From: Clostridium cavendishii DSM 21758
GTDB lineage: Bacteria > Bacillota > Clostridia > Clostridiales > Clostridiaceae
DNA length: 64,000 bases
Direction: 5' to 3'
Assembly: GCF_900141845.1 (NCBI RefSeq)
Contig: NZ_FQZB01000021.1
Coordinates: 14,570 to 78,569, forward strand
A model generated the notes under the pieces. That model had not been told where the DNA came from, did no database searches, and was given only the letters and a program-made list of their open reading frames with translations. Below, piece after piece: positions 26,139 through 37,348 of this stretch. How positions within the stretch are numbered: position 1 is the stretch's first letter; every line of letters starts with the position of its first letter. The translations under genes and the position numbers were made by a program.

Positions 26139-27413
26139 ATGGATATAGGGAATGAAGATGATAAGCAGATTAAAACTAATAAAAAATCCAGCAAGATTAT
26201 AATAACTATAGTAATAACTGCCTTAATAATATCAAATATAGGAGCTTTTTATGCTGGAAATAAGTTAGCTTTTAAAGGAGTATCTTTAGGAGCTACTAAT
26301 GATGGTATAAAAAATTTGAAGAATATAGAAGATGTTTCTAAGTATGAAAAGCTTTTTAAAATAAGAGCTTTAATTTATAAACTTTATGATGGGAATATAA
26401 AAGAAGATGATTTAGTAGAAGGTGCAATTAAAGGTATGACTGAATCGCTTAAGGATCCATATACAGTATTTATGAATAAAGATGAATATGAGGATTTTAG
26501 TGAGAAAAGTGAAGGAAACTATATGGGTGTAGGAATGCAAGTAGGCGAAAAAGACGGTAAAATGGAGGCTGCAACTGTATTTGAAGGTTCACCAGCAGAG
26601 AAGGCTGGTATAAGACAAGGAGATTTTATAGTAAAAATAAATGATATTCCGATAACAGGGAAAGATATAGATAAAGCTGTTTCAATGATGAAGGGAAAAG
26701 AAAAAGCAGAAATAAAACTTACTATTTTAAGAGAAAATAAGTTGTCAGAAGTTAAAGTGACAAGAGATATAGTTAAAATGATAAATGTAAAAGGTGAAAT
26801 GTTAGATAAGTCTGTAGGCTATATAAGAATTTCTAGCTTTGATGAAGATGTAGCAAAAGATTTTAATAAAAATTTAAAACAGCTAAAAGATAGAGGTATG
26901 AAAGGTTTGATACTAGATTTAAGAGGAAATCCTGGTGGATATATGAATGAATGTGTAAATGTAGTTTCTAACTTTATACCAAAAGACAAAGTTATAGTAT
27001 CTACTATAAATAAATATGGAGATAAGGATGAAAGTAAATCTGTTGGAGGTATGGCTATAGGCATGCCATTAGTAGTATTAACAGATGGAGGTTCTGCTTC
27101 AGCATCAGAAATAGTATCAGGAGCAATAAGAGATTATAAGATAGGTACATTGATAGGAAAGAAAACGTATGGTAAAGGTGTTGTTCAAACTGTAATAGAT
27201 AAAACTAGACTTAATTTATTTGATGATGGAACGGCTTTAAAAGTAACAATATCAAAGTACTACACACCAAATGGTGAAAATATTCATAAAAAGGGAATAG
27301 CACCTGATATAGAAGTAGACTATCCAAAAGAATTAGCTGAAAAACCATATGATAGGAATGTAGATCCACAATTTAGCAAGGCATTAGAGGTTATACAAGA
27401 AAAGATTAAATAG
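26139..27413 (+). CDS. C-terminal processing serine peptidase (S41, CtpA/CtpB type)
   Basis: A 424-residue secreted or membrane-anchored protease. One membrane segment lies near 20-42. A PDZ domain at about 105-185 (EGSPAEKAGIRQGDFIVKIN) binds substrate C-termini. The S41 core shows DLRGNPGG, the serine motif GGSASASEIVSGA, and the catalytic lysine in KKTYGKGVVQT. In Bacillus the protein at this position is CtpB, which processes SpoIVFA during sporulation signalling; that role here is by synteny only. The GTG at 26130 is in frame but overlaps SD GGAAGGG; the ATG at 26139 is chosen. Confidence 0.93.
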   Translation: MDIGNEDDKQIKTNKKSSKIIITIVITALIISNIGAFYAGNKLAFKGVSLGATNDGIKNLKNIEDVSKYEKLFKIRALIYKLYDGNIKEDDLVEGAIKGMTESLKDPYTVFMNKDEYEDFSEKSEGNYMGVGMQVGEKDGKMEAATVFEGSPAEKAGIRQGDFIVKINDIPITGKDIDKAVSMMKGKEKAEIKLTILRENKLSEVKVTRDIVKMINVKGEMLDKSVGYIRISSFDEDVAKDFNKNLKQLKDRGMKGLILDLRGNPGGYMNECVNVVSNFIPKDKVIVSTINKYGDKDESKSVGGMAIGMPLVVLTDGGSASASEIVSGAIRDYKIGTLIGKKTYGKGVVQTVIDKTRLNLFDDGTALKVTISKYYTPNGENIHKKGIAPDIEVDYPKELAEKPYDRNVDPQFSKALEVIQEKIK

Positions 27414-27426
27414 GAGGATCTAACAA

Positions 27427-28683
27427 ATGGAATTAGCATTATATACATTAAGAGCTGTGGCTTATGCTATTATTGAGCCATCTATGGCATTAGTTATGCT
27501 TGCTATAGGAATAATGTTTTACATGCAAAATAAGAAAGTTGCTGCAATGCAAAGAATGATAATTGGAGAGCGTCTTTGCTCTCCATTAGAGTTAACCTTA
27601 TCACAAATGGTTTTAGGAATATTTGCAGGGACATTAGCAAGTCTTATGTTAACTAGTTTAGGAGTAGTTTTTAATGAAAACTCAGGTATAGAAATTTTAT
27701 TTATAATTTCAGTACTACTAATGCTATATAAACCAAGATTTTTTTGTTTCTCATATTCAGCAGCAATATTAGGTATGATAAGCATAATAAGTTCTATAAT
27801 ATGTAGTAATATTGGTCAACCCTCTCCTATAAAAGTAAATATTACTAGTTTAATAACCTTTGTAGGGATATTACACGTAGTTGAAGGATTACTAGTTATG
27901 TTGGATGGTACTAAAGGTGCAGTACCAGTATTTACAAATAGAGATGATAAGATAATGGGTGGATTTGCCCTAAAAAGAAACTGGGCATTACCAATAGCTA
28001 TAATTATAGCAGGTTCAGGCTATGGCAAAGTAGGATTTGATAGTTTGCCAATTTTAAATAGTAAAGAGTTAATACTTGCATTAGCAACTGCTGCAATGAC
28101 AATAATACCTTATTACGGAGTAGTAGGTTATAATACAGTTACATTTACAAGAACAAAAAGAGAAAAATCACTTCAAGTAGGTTTTACAATACTTGTATAT
28201 GGTGCTATTATAACTTTAGTAGCTCAAACTTGCAGATTGGGATTACCGTTTGAGATATTTGCAGTACTAATTACACCAATAGCTCATGAAGGTGTAATGA
28301 TTCTCCAAAGGAATCTTGAAGCAAAGAGAAAGCCTAAGTTTGTGTCTGATGAAAATGGGGTTGTAGTTTTAGAAGTATCACCAAACTCACAAGCATATAT
28401 AGAGGGTATAAAAAGTGGGGATAGAATATTAGAAATAAATGACAATAAAGTGAACTCTGAATTAGAAGTATATACTGCAATTAAGCAAAGTTATATGGGA
28501 ACATCTATGAAGATAAAAAATTCAAAGGGTGAGATTGTAGATAAACTATTTAATTTTGATAAAACTAAAAGAATAGGTGTTGTATTAGTACCATTGATGG
28601 TAAAACAAGATGATGTTATAGATTTTAATGCAGAAAAGTTTAAAGATGTATTAGATAAAATAAGAAAAAAAGATGAACATTAA
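27427..28683 (+). CDS. Polytopic membrane protein with C-terminal PDZ domain (MinJ-like by position)
   Basis: A 418-residue protein with about eight hydrophobic segments to residue ~300, followed by a PDZ domain (VVVLEVSPNSQAYIEGIKSG, DRILEINDNKVNS) at about 310-385. Gene order ftsE-ftsX-ctp-this gene-uvrB matches Bacillus ftsE-ftsX-ctpB-minJ-uvrB. MinJ is a polar membrane-PDZ protein linking DivIVA to MinCD. Architecture and location agree, but sequence similarity cannot be judged here, so no symbol is given. SD AGGAGG precedes the ATG, 13 bases after the protease stop, indicating co-transcription. A terminator follows. Confidence 0.75.
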   Translation: MELALYTLRAVAYAIIEPSMALVMLAIGIMFYMQNKKVAAMQRMIIGERLCSPLELTLSQMVLGIFAGTLASLMLTSLGVVFNENSGIEILFIISVLLMLYKPRFFCFSYSAAILGMISIISSIICSNIGQPSPIKVNITSLITFVGILHVVEGLLVMLDGTKGAVPVFTNRDDKIMGGFALKRNWALPIAIIIAGSGYGKVGFDSLPILNSKELILALATAAMTIIPYYGVVGYNTVTFTRTKREKSLQVGFTILVYGAIITLVAQTCRLGLPFEIFAVLITPIAHEGVMILQRNLEAKRKPKFVSDENGVVVLEVSPNSQAYIEGIKSGDRILEINDNKVNSELEVYTAIKQSYMGTSMKIKNSKGEIVDKLFNFDKTKRIGVVLVPLMVKQDDVIDFNAEKFKDVLDKIRKKDEH

Positions 28684-28687
28684 AAGC

Positions 28688-28735
28688 TATCCACAGAAAT
28701 GATAATTTTAAATATTATTTCTGTGGATATTTTTG
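28688..28735 (+). terminator. Terminator
   Basis: TATCCACAG (28688-28696) pairs with CTGTGGATA (28721-28729), extended inward by AAAT/ATTT pairing, followed by TTTTT. Confidence 0.88.
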
Positions 28736-28830
28736 GCTTAAATGATGGAAAGTATAAGTTGAATTTGATAAGATGATAATTAGAAAATAATTAAAAATAA
28801 AAAATAGATATTATGAAAGAGGTGAAAATT

Positions 28831-30801
28831 ATGGAATTTAAAATAGAGTCAAAATTTAAGCCAACTGGTGATCAACCACAAGCTATAGAGAGTTTAGTAA
28901 ATGGAATAAATAAAGGTGAGAGATGTCAAACCTTACTTGGTGTTACTGGGTCAGGTAAGACCTTTACTATGGCAAATATAATAGAAAGAACTCAAAAACC
29001 AACATTAATTTTGGCACATAATAAAACCTTAGCAGCTCAACTTTGCTCAGAATTTAAGGAGTTTTTTCCAAACAGTATAGTTGAATACTTTGTGTCTTAT
29101 TATGATTATTATCAACCAGAAGCTTACGTTGCTCAAACAGATACCTTTATAGAAAAGGATGCATCTATAAATGATGAAATAGATAAATTAAGGCATTCAG
29201 CTACATCAGCACTTTTTGAAAGAAGAGATGTTATTATAGTGGCTTCCGTCTCATGTATTTATGGTCTTGGTAACCCAGAAGAATACAAAAATCTTACTAT
29301 TTCATTAAGAGAAGGAATGGAAAAAGATAGAGATGAAGTTATAAGAAAACTTATAGAAATTCATTATGAAAGAAATGATATAGATTTTGCAAGGGGAACA
29401 TTTAGAGTTAGGGGAGATAATTTAGATATTATTCCAGCATCATCTTCTTCAAAAGGAATTAGAGTAGAATTCTTTGGAGATGAGATAGAAAGAATAAGAG
29501 AGTTCGATGTACTTACGGGCAATATATTAGGGGATAGAAAACATGTGTCTATATTCCCAGCATCTCACTTTGCTACCTCACAGGAGAAACTAGAGGGAGC
29601 GATTAGAGTTATTGAGGATGAGCTTGAAGAACGCTTGAAGGAATTGAATGCTCAGGATAAGCTTTTAGAAGCACAAAGACTAAAACAAAGAACTAATTAT
29701 GATATAGAGATGATGAGAGAAATGGGATATTGTACAGGAATAGAAAACTATTCAAGAGTGCTTGACGGAAGAGGTCAAGGAACGCCACCTAAGACCCTTA
29801 TAGATTACTTCCCAGAAGATTTCTTAATGTTTATAGATGAAAGTCATGTAACACTTCCACAAGTAAGAGCTATGTATGCTGGTGATAGATCAAGAAAAGA
29901 AAATTTAGTAGAGTACGGTTTTAGACTTCCTTGTGCTTATGATAATAGACCTCTTAAGTTTCATGAATTTGAGAAGAAAATAAATCAAGTTGTATTTGTG
30001 AGCGCTACACCAGCACAGTATGAAATAGATAATTCTAATAATATAGCAGAACAAATAATAAGACCTACAGGACTTTTAGATCCTGAAATAATTATACAAC
30101 CAGTAACAGGGCAAATAGATGATTTGTATGGAAGAATACAAGAAACCGTTAAAAAAGGTTTTAGGGTTCTGGTTACTACACTTACGAAGAGAATGGCTGA
30201 AGATTTAACTAAATATTTAAAGGAACTGGGTGTTAAAACTACTTATATGCATTCAGATATAGAGACTATAGAAAGAATGAAAATTATAAGAAGTCTAAGG
30301 CTTGGAGAAGAGGATGTGTTAGTAGGTATAAATCTTCTAAGAGAAGGATTAGATATACCAGAGGTAGCTTTAGTCGCTATCTTAGATGCAGATAAGGAAG
30401 GCTTTTTGCGCTCAGAAACTTCACTTATACAGACAATAGGTAGGGCTGCGAGAAATTCTGAAAGTAAGGTTATAATGTATGCTGATAGAATAACTAATTC
30501 TATGGATAAAGCTATAAAAGAAACAAATAGAAGAAGAGAAATACAGATGCAATATAATGAGGAAAATGGAATAACTCCAACTACTATAATAAAAGATGTA
30601 AGAGAAGTTATAGAAGCAACAACAGTAGCAGAGAAAACTGCCGAATATGAAGCTAAAAAGGCGGTAGAGGAAAATGATGTACCTGTAGAAGTTTTAATAA
30701 AGAAATATGAAAAAGAGATGAAGGAAGCAGCTAAAAATCTACAGTTTGAAAGAGCAGCAGAACTTAGAGATGCAATTAACAAGTTAAAAGAAAAAATGTA
30801 A
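28831..30801 (+). CDS. uvrB: Excinuclease ABC subunit B
   Basis: A 656-residue nucleotide excision repair helicase-like protein that verifies damage and holds the pre-incision complex. Walker A GVTGSGKT lies near 38-45. The beta-hairpin [12 protein letters not shown] inserts between DNA strands. DESH is Walker B, and QTIGRAARN is helicase motif VI. A C-terminal UVR motif ([17 protein letters not shown]) binds UvrC. An upstream ATG at 28813 is in frame, but SD GAAAGAGGTG follows it, so the ATG at 28831 is chosen. No LexA box is visible in the 150 bases upstream. uvrA follows only after 3.5 kb. Confidence 0.97.
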   Translation: MEFKIESKFKPTGDQPQAIESLVNGINKGERCQTLLGVTGSGKTFTMANIIERTQKPTLILAHNKTLAAQLCSEFKEFFPNSIVEYFVSYYDYYQPEAYVAQTDTFIEKDASINDEIDKLRHSATSALFERRDVIIVASVSCIYGLGNPEEYKNLTISLREGMEKDRDEVIRKLIEIHYERNDIDFARGTFRVRGDNLDIIPASSSSKGIRVEFFGDEIERIREFDVLTGNILGDRKHVSIFPASHFATSQEKLEGAIRVIEDELEERLKELNAQDKLLEAQRLKQRTNYDIEMMREMGYCTGIENYSRVLDGRGQGTPPKTLIDYFPEDFLMFIDESHVTLPQVRAMYAGDRSRKENLVEYGFRLPCAYDNRPLKFHEFEKKINQVVFVSATPAQYEIDNSNNIAEQIIRPTGLLDPEIIIQPVTGQIDDLYGRIQETVKKGFRVLVTTLTKRMAEDLTKYLKELGVKTTYMHSDIETIERMKIIRSLRLGEEDVLVGINLLREGLDIPEVALVAILDADKEGFLRSETSLIQTIGRAARNSESKVIMYADRITNSMDKAIKETNRRREIQMQYNEENGITPTTIIKDVREVIEATTVAEKTAEYEAKKAVEENDVPVEVLIKKYEKEMKEAAKNLQFERAAELRDAINKLKEKM

Positions 30802-30836
30802 TTTTTCAATAGTTAGTATTGTAGGTTATTGAAAAT
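30800..30836 (+). other. Hairpin without T-tract after uvrB
   Basis: ATTTTTCAATA pairs with TATTGAAAAT directly behind the uvrB stop. It may stabilise the mRNA end; the terminator proper follows at 30864. Confidence 0.45.
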
Positions 30837-30863
30837 TGCTTTGGTATAAAATTATAAATAGAC

Positions 30864-30910
30864 AAAAGTTGAGTTTTGAATTATTGAAATTTCAACTTTT
30901 GTTTTTTTTT
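30864..30910 (+). terminator. Terminator after uvrB
   Basis: AAAAGTTGA pairs with TCAACTTTT, followed by G and a run of nine T. Confidence 0.8.
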
Positions 30911-31197
30911 GTTATATTTTCAGGGAAATAATAAATAGAAAAATAATATTTATAATTAATACAGAGTCGTAAGAATTATTATATTAAAAAAATTATTTTT
31001 AAATAAAGTGTGAAATTTTAATTATAAGGCATGTTAATTGTAATGTAAGTTAATGAAAGGTCTCGCTGGAAAATTTAATTTTAAAAAAGATGAACTTTAA
31101 TATTAATTTGTTTCTAGGTATGACGATAGTTATATTGAAATGATTTTACGGTAAACAAAAGACGAAAAAACAACAATTTACAGAGGAGGATTAAATC
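30911..31197. other. Chemoreceptor upstream region, no gene seen
   Basis: About 290 AT-rich bases. GGTCTCGCTGG near 31059 is the only GC-rich island. I see no recognised riboswitch, hairpin or clear promoter pair. Confidence 0.35.
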
Positions 31198-33195
31198 TTG
31201 AAACTAAAATCTAAATTTATTACTTTCTTTATAGTATTTGCTATTGTACCAATATTGTTAGCAGGAATTATAGTTGAAATCGCCATTTCAAGGAATATTT
31301 ATAATGATGAGGAGACGCGATTGAAAGTACAAAGTGAAATGTCTAAAAATAGTATTGTTGATACTATTACTTTGCTGCAAAAAATAGGCATCGATATTTC
31401 TACAAGAAATGATATTAATAAATATCTAACTAATGTTAATAGTGGAATAATCAATGAGGATGATAAGAATAAGCTTATAACAAGATTCCAAGGTGATATT
31501 AAGCGTTATACTGATTTTGACGATATAGTTTTAATCAATAAGAATGGTACAGCGTTATTAAATGCAGTAAATACATTAGAAGGTAAAGACTTATCTCAAA
31601 TGGAATACTATACAAAAATGAAGTCTAGTAAGGCTATAACAGTCTCCAAAGTTAAAAAGAGTGTAGCTAGTGGAAATCCTATAGTGATAGTGGCTATTCC
31701 AATACTAGAGAATAATGAACTTAAGGGTTCTTTACTAACTTCAATATCTTTAACTAATATTTCTAAAAATTACATTAATAATGTTAAAATAGGGGAAACT
31801 GGATATGTATATGTTGTAGAAAGTGATGGAACTATGTTGGCACATCCTAAACCTGAAGAAATATTAAATCAAAACTTTAATAAAGTAGAAATATCTAAAA
31901 AGGTTTTAAGTGCTAAAAATGGTTTTGATGAATACACGTATAATGGAGTATCAAAAATAATATCATATTCTACGGATGAAACTCTTGGATGGACTTTTAT
32001 TGCTAATGTACCATTAACGGAAGTTAATAAAATTAGTGATCTAACAATGAAAATAATGTTAATAATAGGGGCTGTAACTATAGTTGTAGTAGCATTTTTT
32101 GCGTCACTTATAGCTAGAAGACTGTCTAATCCAATTGTTAAAGTTTCAGAGGCTATGCGCAAGATATCTGAAGGTGATCTTACTGTTACTGTAGATATAA
32201 AAGGTAAAGATGAAATTGCTAAAATGACTGAGAATATTAATAACACCCTTAATAGCTTAAAAGGTTCTATAAGTGGAGTACAGGATACGTCAGTTGTTGT
32301 TGAAGAAAATGCAAGTAGCCTAAAAAATAGTGCTGGGCAAATGTCATCTTCTGCTGGGGAGGTTGCATCTGCAATACAAGAAGTGGCGAGAGGTGCAACA
32401 GATCAAGCTGCTGAACTTGTGGATATAGCTTCTGTATTAACTACATTTAGTGAAGAATTAGCTATAGTTGAACGTAGTCTTTTAAATGTAAGTATGAAAA
32501 CAGATGAATCACAATATAAAGCTGTAAATGGTAAGGATAAAATAGATATGTTATTAGAATCTATAACTTCTATTACAAGCTCATTTAATGTTGTTACAAG
32601 TAAGATAAATGGTCTTTCATCTACAGTTTCTAAAATAGGAAATATTACAGATGCAATAAATGCTATTTCTGAACAAACAAACTTACTTGCACTTAACGCC
32701 GCTATAGAAGCAGCTAGAGCTGGGGAGCAAGGAAAAGGCTTTGCAGTAGTAGCTGAAGAGGTAAGAAAGCTTGCAGAAGAATCTAGAAATTCTTCAGAAG
32801 AAATTTTATTACTTATAAAAACTATTGCAAATGAAACAAATGATGTTATAACTACAACTGAAGATGTTAAAGTATTGCTAACACAACAAAAAGGTATTGC
32901 TGAAGATACAACAGATTCATTTAATAATATTATAACATCTATAAATGATATAACTCCATTAATGAATGAAACTAAAAATTCATTAGATAATGCTAATAAA
33001 TCAAAGGATGTTGTAAATAATAAGGTTCAAGGTATTTCAGCTGTGTCAGAAGAAGTTTCAGCTTCAGCAGAAGAAATTGCAGCTTCAGCAGAAGAGTTAA
33101 TGTCTTCAAGTGAACAACTTGCTGAAATGGCAGGTAAAATGGATGACGCATCTGAAAATTTAAAAACTAAGATTGATGTATTTAAAATTAATTAA
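31198..33195 (+). CDS. Methyl-accepting chemotaxis protein with extracellular Cache-type sensor
   Basis: A 665-residue chemoreceptor. TM1 is at about 7-29, a ligand-binding dCache-like domain at 35-275 ([20 protein letters not shown] is its typical second module), TM2 near 282-304, HAMP near 305-357, then the signalling helices with the conserved tip [20 protein letters not shown]. The C-terminus ends VFKIN and has no CheR-tethering pentapeptide. The ligand is unknown; amino acids or organic acids are usual for this sensor class. The start is TTG at 31198 with SD GAGGAGG. It lies between uvrB and uvrA with no other chemotaxis genes nearby. Confidence 0.93.
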   Translation: MKLKSKFITFFIVFAIVPILLAGIIVEIAISRNIYNDEETRLKVQSEMSKNSIVDTITLLQKIGIDISTRNDINKYLTNVNSGIINEDDKNKLITRFQGDIKRYTDFDDIVLINKNGTALLNAVNTLEGKDLSQMEYYTKMKSSKAITVSKVKKSVASGNPIVIVAIPILENNELKGSLLTSISLTNISKNYINNVKIGETGYVYVVESDGTMLAHPKPEEILNQNFNKVEISKKVLSAKNGFDEYTYNGVSKIISYSTDETLGWTFIANVPLTEVNKISDLTMKIMLIIGAVTIVVVAFFASLIARRLSNPIVKVSEAMRKISEGDLTVTVDIKGKDEIAKMTENINNTLNSLKGSISGVQDTSVVVEENASSLKNSAGQMSSSAGEVASAIQEVARGATDQAAELVDIASVLTTFSEELAIVERSLLNVSMKTDESQYKAVNGKDKIDMLLESITSITSSFNVVTSKINGLSSTVSKIGNITDAINAISEQTNLLALNAAIEAARAGEQGKGFAVVAEEVRKLAEESRNSSEEILLLIKTIANETNDVITTTEDVKVLLTQQKGIAEDTTDSFNNIITSINDITPLMNETKNSLDNANKSKDVVNNKVQGISAVSEEVSASAEEIAASAEELMSSSEQLAEMAGKMDDASENLKTKIDVFKIN

Positions 33196-33226
33196 TTTTA
33201 TAAAAGTGTATATTTAAAATATAATT

Positions 33227-33270
33227 AAACACCATGGGATTTCGTTAATCAATGAAACTCATGGTGTTTT
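33227..33270. terminator. Bidirectional terminator
   Basis: AAACACCATG pairs with CATGGTGTTT, and GATTTC with GAAACTC, between the convergent chemoreceptor and unknown gene. T-runs lie on both exits. Confidence 0.88.
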
Positions 33271-33278
33271 AGTTAGTT

Positions 33279-34049
33279 TTAGTTTTTACCGACTGTACTT
33301 TTAATTTGTAAAATTTCCAGGGATAATGTATCTATTTCGAAAAACATTTTGTATTTTTCAATTATTTTTGTAGTTGCCTTTGGAAAAATTGTAGATATTA
33401 TATTGTCAACATCTACTGAATTTGAATTTATATAGTATACAAATACTGTATCAGAAGGGAAATGGCTTTGTATAAGGGCTAATACTTTTTCATCAAAATC
33501 TGGAACTAAAATTGCATATCCAATCTCAGCATTAGTATTTTTTTTGTGTAGAAGGTATAATTTATTAAAATTATCATTATCAATAGCAGTTAAATCATAC
33601 TTTTCTTTTAGAAAACTCAGTATTGCATTATATTTGTAGGACTCATCATTTTCAATAAGTTCCTTATGTTTACTTAAAACCTGTTCATTATAGGATTGGA
33701 TAATATTATAGAGATCCTCGTATTTTAAATTAGAATATATGTTTTTGGTTTCTGGAAAGTTTTCATTAATTTTGTTTGATGCAATCAAAATATCTTTATT
33801 TGAATTAATTTTAGAGTTTTTATCTAAAATATTAGGCTTAAAATTTTTTGATTTATTAACTTCGACAGTAGTATTATTTGAGATAGTTTTATTAGTTACT
33901 TTTGATCCCGATAATTTAATTTTCTCAGATTTATTAATGGCATCTTTAAGATCCGATATTGGCACTTTAGGATACCATGTTCGAATGGCATCTAAAGAAA
34001 CTGATCCTACGCTTGAAACCATTGTTTCTATTTTGCTTATATTTAACAT
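33279..34049 (-). CDS. Uncharacterised protein
   Basis: A 256-residue protein I do not recognise. It has no signal peptide or membrane segment. The N-terminal ~30 residues (SVSLDAIRTWYPKVPISDLK) could be a small helical, possibly HTH-like, domain. Residues ~40-100 are rich in asparagine, lysine and serine and look disordered. The C-terminal ~150 residues mix helices and strands (AEIGYAILVPDFDEKVLALI, VFVYYINSNSVDVDNIISTI). SD AAGGGGG lies eight bases before the ATG. It is divergent from uvrA and its promoter region shares the interval containing the LexA box, so SOS induction is possible but unproven. Confidence 0.7.
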   Translation of the reverse strand: MLNISKIETMVSSVGSVSLDAIRTWYPKVPISDLKDAINKSEKIKLSGSKVTNKTISNNTTVEVNKSKNFKPNILDKNSKINSNKDILIASNKINENFPETKNIYSNLKYEDLYNIIQSYNEQVLSKHKELIENDESYKYNAILSFLKEKYDLTAIDNDNFNKLYLLHKKNTNAEIGYAILVPDFDEKVLALIQSHFPSDTVFVYYINSNSVDVDNIISTIFPKATTKIIEKYKMFFEIDTLSLEILQIKSTVGKN

Positions 34050-34192
34050 TTTAACAGCCCCCTTATTAAATAATATAGCTTAATTTTAGTATAAATGGAT
34101 AAAAATGTAAATAGGAAGTGAATAATTAATATATAACGAATGAATTAAATAAATGTGGACATAAATAAAAGGTATATTAGCGTACTTTTTAG

Positions 34193-34221
34193 TTGACTTT
34201 AAATTATTAATTAATTAAAAT
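34193..34221 (+). promoter_or_regulatory. Sigma-A promoter of uvrA
   Basis: TTGACT at 34193-34198, a 17-base spacer and TAAAAT at 34216-34221. Start of transcription expected near 34228, giving an ~80-base leader. Confidence 0.7.
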
Positions 34222-34238
34222 TATTAGTATAGATATGA

Positions 34239-34250
34239 GAACTGATGTTC
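34239..34250. promoter_or_regulatory. LexA (SOS) box upstream of uvrA
   Basis: GAACTGATGTTC fits the Firmicute LexA/DinR core GAAC-N4-GTTC exactly. It sits roughly +12 to +23 relative to the predicted uvrA transcript start, where LexA binding would block transcription. Confidence 0.75.
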
Positions 34251-34309
34251 ACTACAAGAACGAAAAAATATATTGACAATAAAAACAGATAAAATAGAGG
34301 AGAGAAAAT

Positions 34310-37132
34310 ATGAAGGACAAGATAGTTATAAAAAATGCTAAGGTTCATAATTTAAAAAATGTATCTCTTGAAATACCTAGGGATAAACTTGTTGTTTTTA
34401 CTGGCCTTTCAGGTTCAGGTAAATCTTCTTTAGCTTTTGATACTTTATATGCAGAAGGTCAAAGAAGATATGTAGAATCACTTTCAGCCTATGCTAGGCA
34501 GTTTTTAGGACAAATGAATAAACCGGATGTAGAAGCTATAGAAGGACTATCACCAGCTATTTCTATAGATCAAAAAACAACTTCAAAAAATCCAAGATCT
34601 ACAGTAGGGACAGTAACAGAAATATACGATTATTTAAGGTTGCTATATGCTAGAGTGGGTATACCACATTGTCCCAAATGTGGAAAGGAGATAACTCAGC
34701 AAACAGTTGATCAAATAGTAGACCAAGTGATGAGTTTACCTGAAAGAACTAAAATACAAGTTTTAGCTCCTATAGTTAGGGGAAGAAAAGGAACTCATGA
34801 AAAAATGCTTGAAAATATAAAGAAAAGTGGTTATGTAAGAGCTAGAATAGATGGGGAAATTTATGATTTAACAGAAGATGAGATAAAATTAGAAAAAAAT
34901 AATAAACATAATATAGAAGCTGTTATTGATAGGCTTATAGTTAAGCCAGAAATAGAAGGGAGATTAACAGATTCTATAGAGGCTTCATTAAAATTAGCAG
35001 ATGGGTTAGTAGTAATAAATATTATAGGGGAAGAAGACAGACTTTATAGTGAAAATTTTGCTTGCGCAGATTGTGGCATAAGTATTGATGAGTTAGCACC
35101 AAGATTATTTTCATTTAACTCACCATTTGGAAAATGTAATCATTGTGATGGATTAGGTACTCTTCTAGAGATAGATGAAGATTTAATTATTCCGAACAAA
35201 GAGTTAAGCATAATGGATGGGGCTATAGCTTCCTGGGGAGAAGGAAGGCTTAAAGAGGATTCTTGGACGTATGCAATACTTAAAGCATTAAGCAAGAAAT
35301 ATAAATTTGATTTAAAAACACCCATTAAGGACTTGCCAAAAGAGATCTATAATATACTTTTATATGGAACAAAAGGCGAAAAGGTTATTGTAGAGTATAC
35401 AAAAGAAGGTATAAAGGGAAAATATAATCATTCTTTTGAGGGAGAAATAAACGGTTTAAGAAGAAGATATATGGAAACAAATTCAGATTATATTAAATCT
35501 GAAATAGAGCAATATATGAGTAATAATCCTTGTCCAAAATGTAAAGGAGCAAGATTAAAGCCGGAAGCACTAGCAGTTACTGTAGGTGATAAAAATATTA
35601 ATCAATTTACTAGACTTTCTATAAGAGATGAACTCGAATTTATAAATTCCATAGAATTCTCGGAAAAAAATAAAATAATAAGTAATCAAATAGTAAAAGA
35701 AATTAATTCAAGATTAAAATTTCTTATAGACGTAGGATTAGATTATCTAGATTTGGCTAGAAATTCAGGTACTTTATCTGGAGGAGAAGCTCAAAGAATA
35801 AGACTTGCAACTCAGATAGGATCTCAACTTATGGGAGTCTTATATATACTTGATGAACCTTCAATAGGTCTTCATCAAAGGGATAATGACAGGCTTATAG
35901 CTACTTTAAAGCATCTTAGAGATATAGGTAATACCTTAATTGTTGTAGAGCATGATGAAGATACTATGAGAGCAGCTGATTTTATAGTAGATATAGGACC
36001 AAGAGCAGGAGAACATGGTGGTGAAATTATAGCAGCAGGACCTTTAGAAGTAATAGAGGCTACAGAAGAATCACTAACAGGTCAATATTTGACAGGGAAG
36101 AAAAAAGTAGAGCTACCTGAAGATAGAAGAAAAGGTAATGGGAATTTCTTAACTATTAAAGGAGCTAAGGAAAATAATCTGAAAAACGTTAATGTTAAAT
36201 TACCTTTAGGAACGTTAACTATGGTAACTGGTGTATCTGGTTCAGGTAAGAGTACGTTAATTAATGAAATTCTATTTAAAGGGTTAACAAAGATAATAAA
36301 TAAATCAAAAGTAAATCCAGGTCAATATAAAGAGATTATAGGGTATGAAAATATAGATAAAATAATAGATATAGATCAAAGTCCAATAGGAAGAACTCCA
36401 AGAAGTAATCCAGCTACCTATACAGGAACCTTTGATATAATAAGAGAATTATTTTCAAATACAACAGAAGCTAAGATGAGAGGTTACAAGCAAGGAAGAT
36501 TCTCTTTTAATGTAAAAGGTGGAAGATGTGAAGCCTGTTCAGGTGATGGAATAATAAAAATAGAAATGCAATTCTTATCAGATGTTTATGTACCTTGTGA
36601 AGTATGTAAAGGTAAGAGGTACAATAGAGAAACATTAGAAGTTAAGTATAAGGGAAAGAATATAGATGATGTTTTAAATATGACGGTAGGAGAGGCACTA
36701 GAATTTTTTGAAAACATACCTAGAATTAAGAATAAGCTTCAAACGCTTTATGATGTAGGTCTTGGCTACATAAGATTAGGTCAACCATCAACTCAATTAT
36801 CAGGTGGAGAGGCTCAAAGAATAAAGTTAGCTTATGAACTGTCAAAGAGAAATACTGGAAAGACTTTATATATCTTAGACGAGCCAACCACAGGACTTCA
36901 TGTAGATGATGTTAATAGATTAGTGCAGATTCTTCAACGTTTGGTAGACGGTGGAAATAGTGTAGTAGTAATAGAACACAATTTAGATATGATAAAATGT
37001 GCAGACTATATTGTTGATTTAGGACCAGAAGGTGGAGATAAAGGTGGTACTATAATTGCAACAGGAACTCCGGAAGATATTTGTAAGGTAGAAGAATCTT
37101 ATACAGGCAAATATTTAAAGAAATACTTGTAA
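34310..37132 (+). CDS. uvrA: Excinuclease ABC subunit A
   Basis: A 940-residue damage-recognition ATPase of nucleotide excision repair. Two ABC modules are visible: Walker [10 protein letters not shown] near 32-40 with signature [14 protein letters not shown], and Walker [10 protein letters not shown] near 642-650 with signature [14 protein letters not shown]. Zinc-finger cysteines occur at CPKCGKE, CADCG/CNHCDG and [16 protein letters not shown]. Length is normal. Intact family features suggest full function. SD GAGGAGAG precedes the ATG. A LexA box lies just downstream of its promoter. A strong terminator follows, so the gene is transcribed alone. Confidence 0.98.
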   Translation: MKDKIVIKNAKVHNLKNVSLEIPRDKLVVFTGLSGSGKSSLAFDTLYAEGQRRYVESLSAYARQFLGQMNKPDVEAIEGLSPAISIDQKTTSKNPRSTVGTVTEIYDYLRLLYARVGIPHCPKCGKEITQQTVDQIVDQVMSLPERTKIQVLAPIVRGRKGTHEKMLENIKKSGYVRARIDGEIYDLTEDEIKLEKNNKHNIEAVIDRLIVKPEIEGRLTDSIEASLKLADGLVVINIIGEEDRLYSENFACADCGISIDELAPRLFSFNSPFGKCNHCDGLGTLLEIDEDLIIPNKELSIMDGAIASWGEGRLKEDSWTYAILKALSKKYKFDLKTPIKDLPKEIYNILLYGTKGEKVIVEYTKEGIKGKYNHSFEGEINGLRRRYMETNSDYIKSEIEQYMSNNPCPKCKGARLKPEALAVTVGDKNINQFTRLSIRDELEFINSIEFSEKNKIISNQIVKEINSRLKFLIDVGLDYLDLARNSGTLSGGEAQRIRLATQIGSQLMGVLYILDEPSIGLHQRDNDRLIATLKHLRDIGNTLIVVEHDEDTMRAADFIVDIGPRAGEHGGEIIAAGPLEVIEATEESLTGQYLTGKKKVELPEDRRKGNGNFLTIKGAKENNLKNVNVKLPLGTLTMVTGVSGSGKSTLINEILFKGLTKIINKSKVNPGQYKEIIGYENIDKIIDIDQSPIGRTPRSNPATYTGTFDIIRELFSNTTEAKMRGYKQGRFSFNVKGGRCEACSGDGIIKIEMQFLSDVYVPCEVCKGKRYNRETLEVKYKGKNIDDVLNMTVGEALEFFENIPRIKNKLQTLYDVGLGYIRLGQPSTQLSGGEAQRIKLAYELSKRNTGKTLYILDEPTTGLHVDDVNRLVQILQRLVDGGNSVVVIEHNLDMIKCADYIVDLGPEGGDKGGTIIATGTPEDICKVEESYTGKYLKKYL

Positions 37133-37134
37133 AA

Positions 37135-37165
37135 TAAAACTCATGGAATTTATCCATGAGTTTTA
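37135..37165 (+). terminator. Terminator after uvrA
   Basis: AAAACTCATGG pairs perfectly with CCATGAGTTTT across a 7-base loop. Confidence 0.85.
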
Positions 37166-37348
37166 TTAATGAATAAAGGCTTCTAAATATTTAAAGTGTA
37201 ATTGTAGTTATTTTGAATATAATATTAATAAATATTTAAGGTTTTCCAAGCTATATTCAAATGAATTCTTCTTTTTTTTGTTGTATAATCATTATAGAAC
37301 AATTGAAAAAATATAAATTAGACAGTATTAAGAATTTGAGGTGAAAAA

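Noticed and set aside
28686..28697. DnaA-box-like CTATCCACA
   Set aside because: It is one arm of a terminator stem and stands alone.
30243..30809. 188-codon open frame antisense to uvrB
   Set aside because: Serine/isoleucine-rich composition typical of the complement of an AT-rich gene, no SD, and fully inside a certain gene. The same applies to 25548-25991, 60216-60710 and 46856-47344.
33860..33870. TTCGACA match within the unknown gene
   Set aside because: Inside coding sequence; most likely chance.
34273..34295. TTGACA and TAAAAT just before uvrA as a promoter
   Set aside because: The spacer is only 11 bases; the pair at 34193-34221 with 17 bases is preferred.
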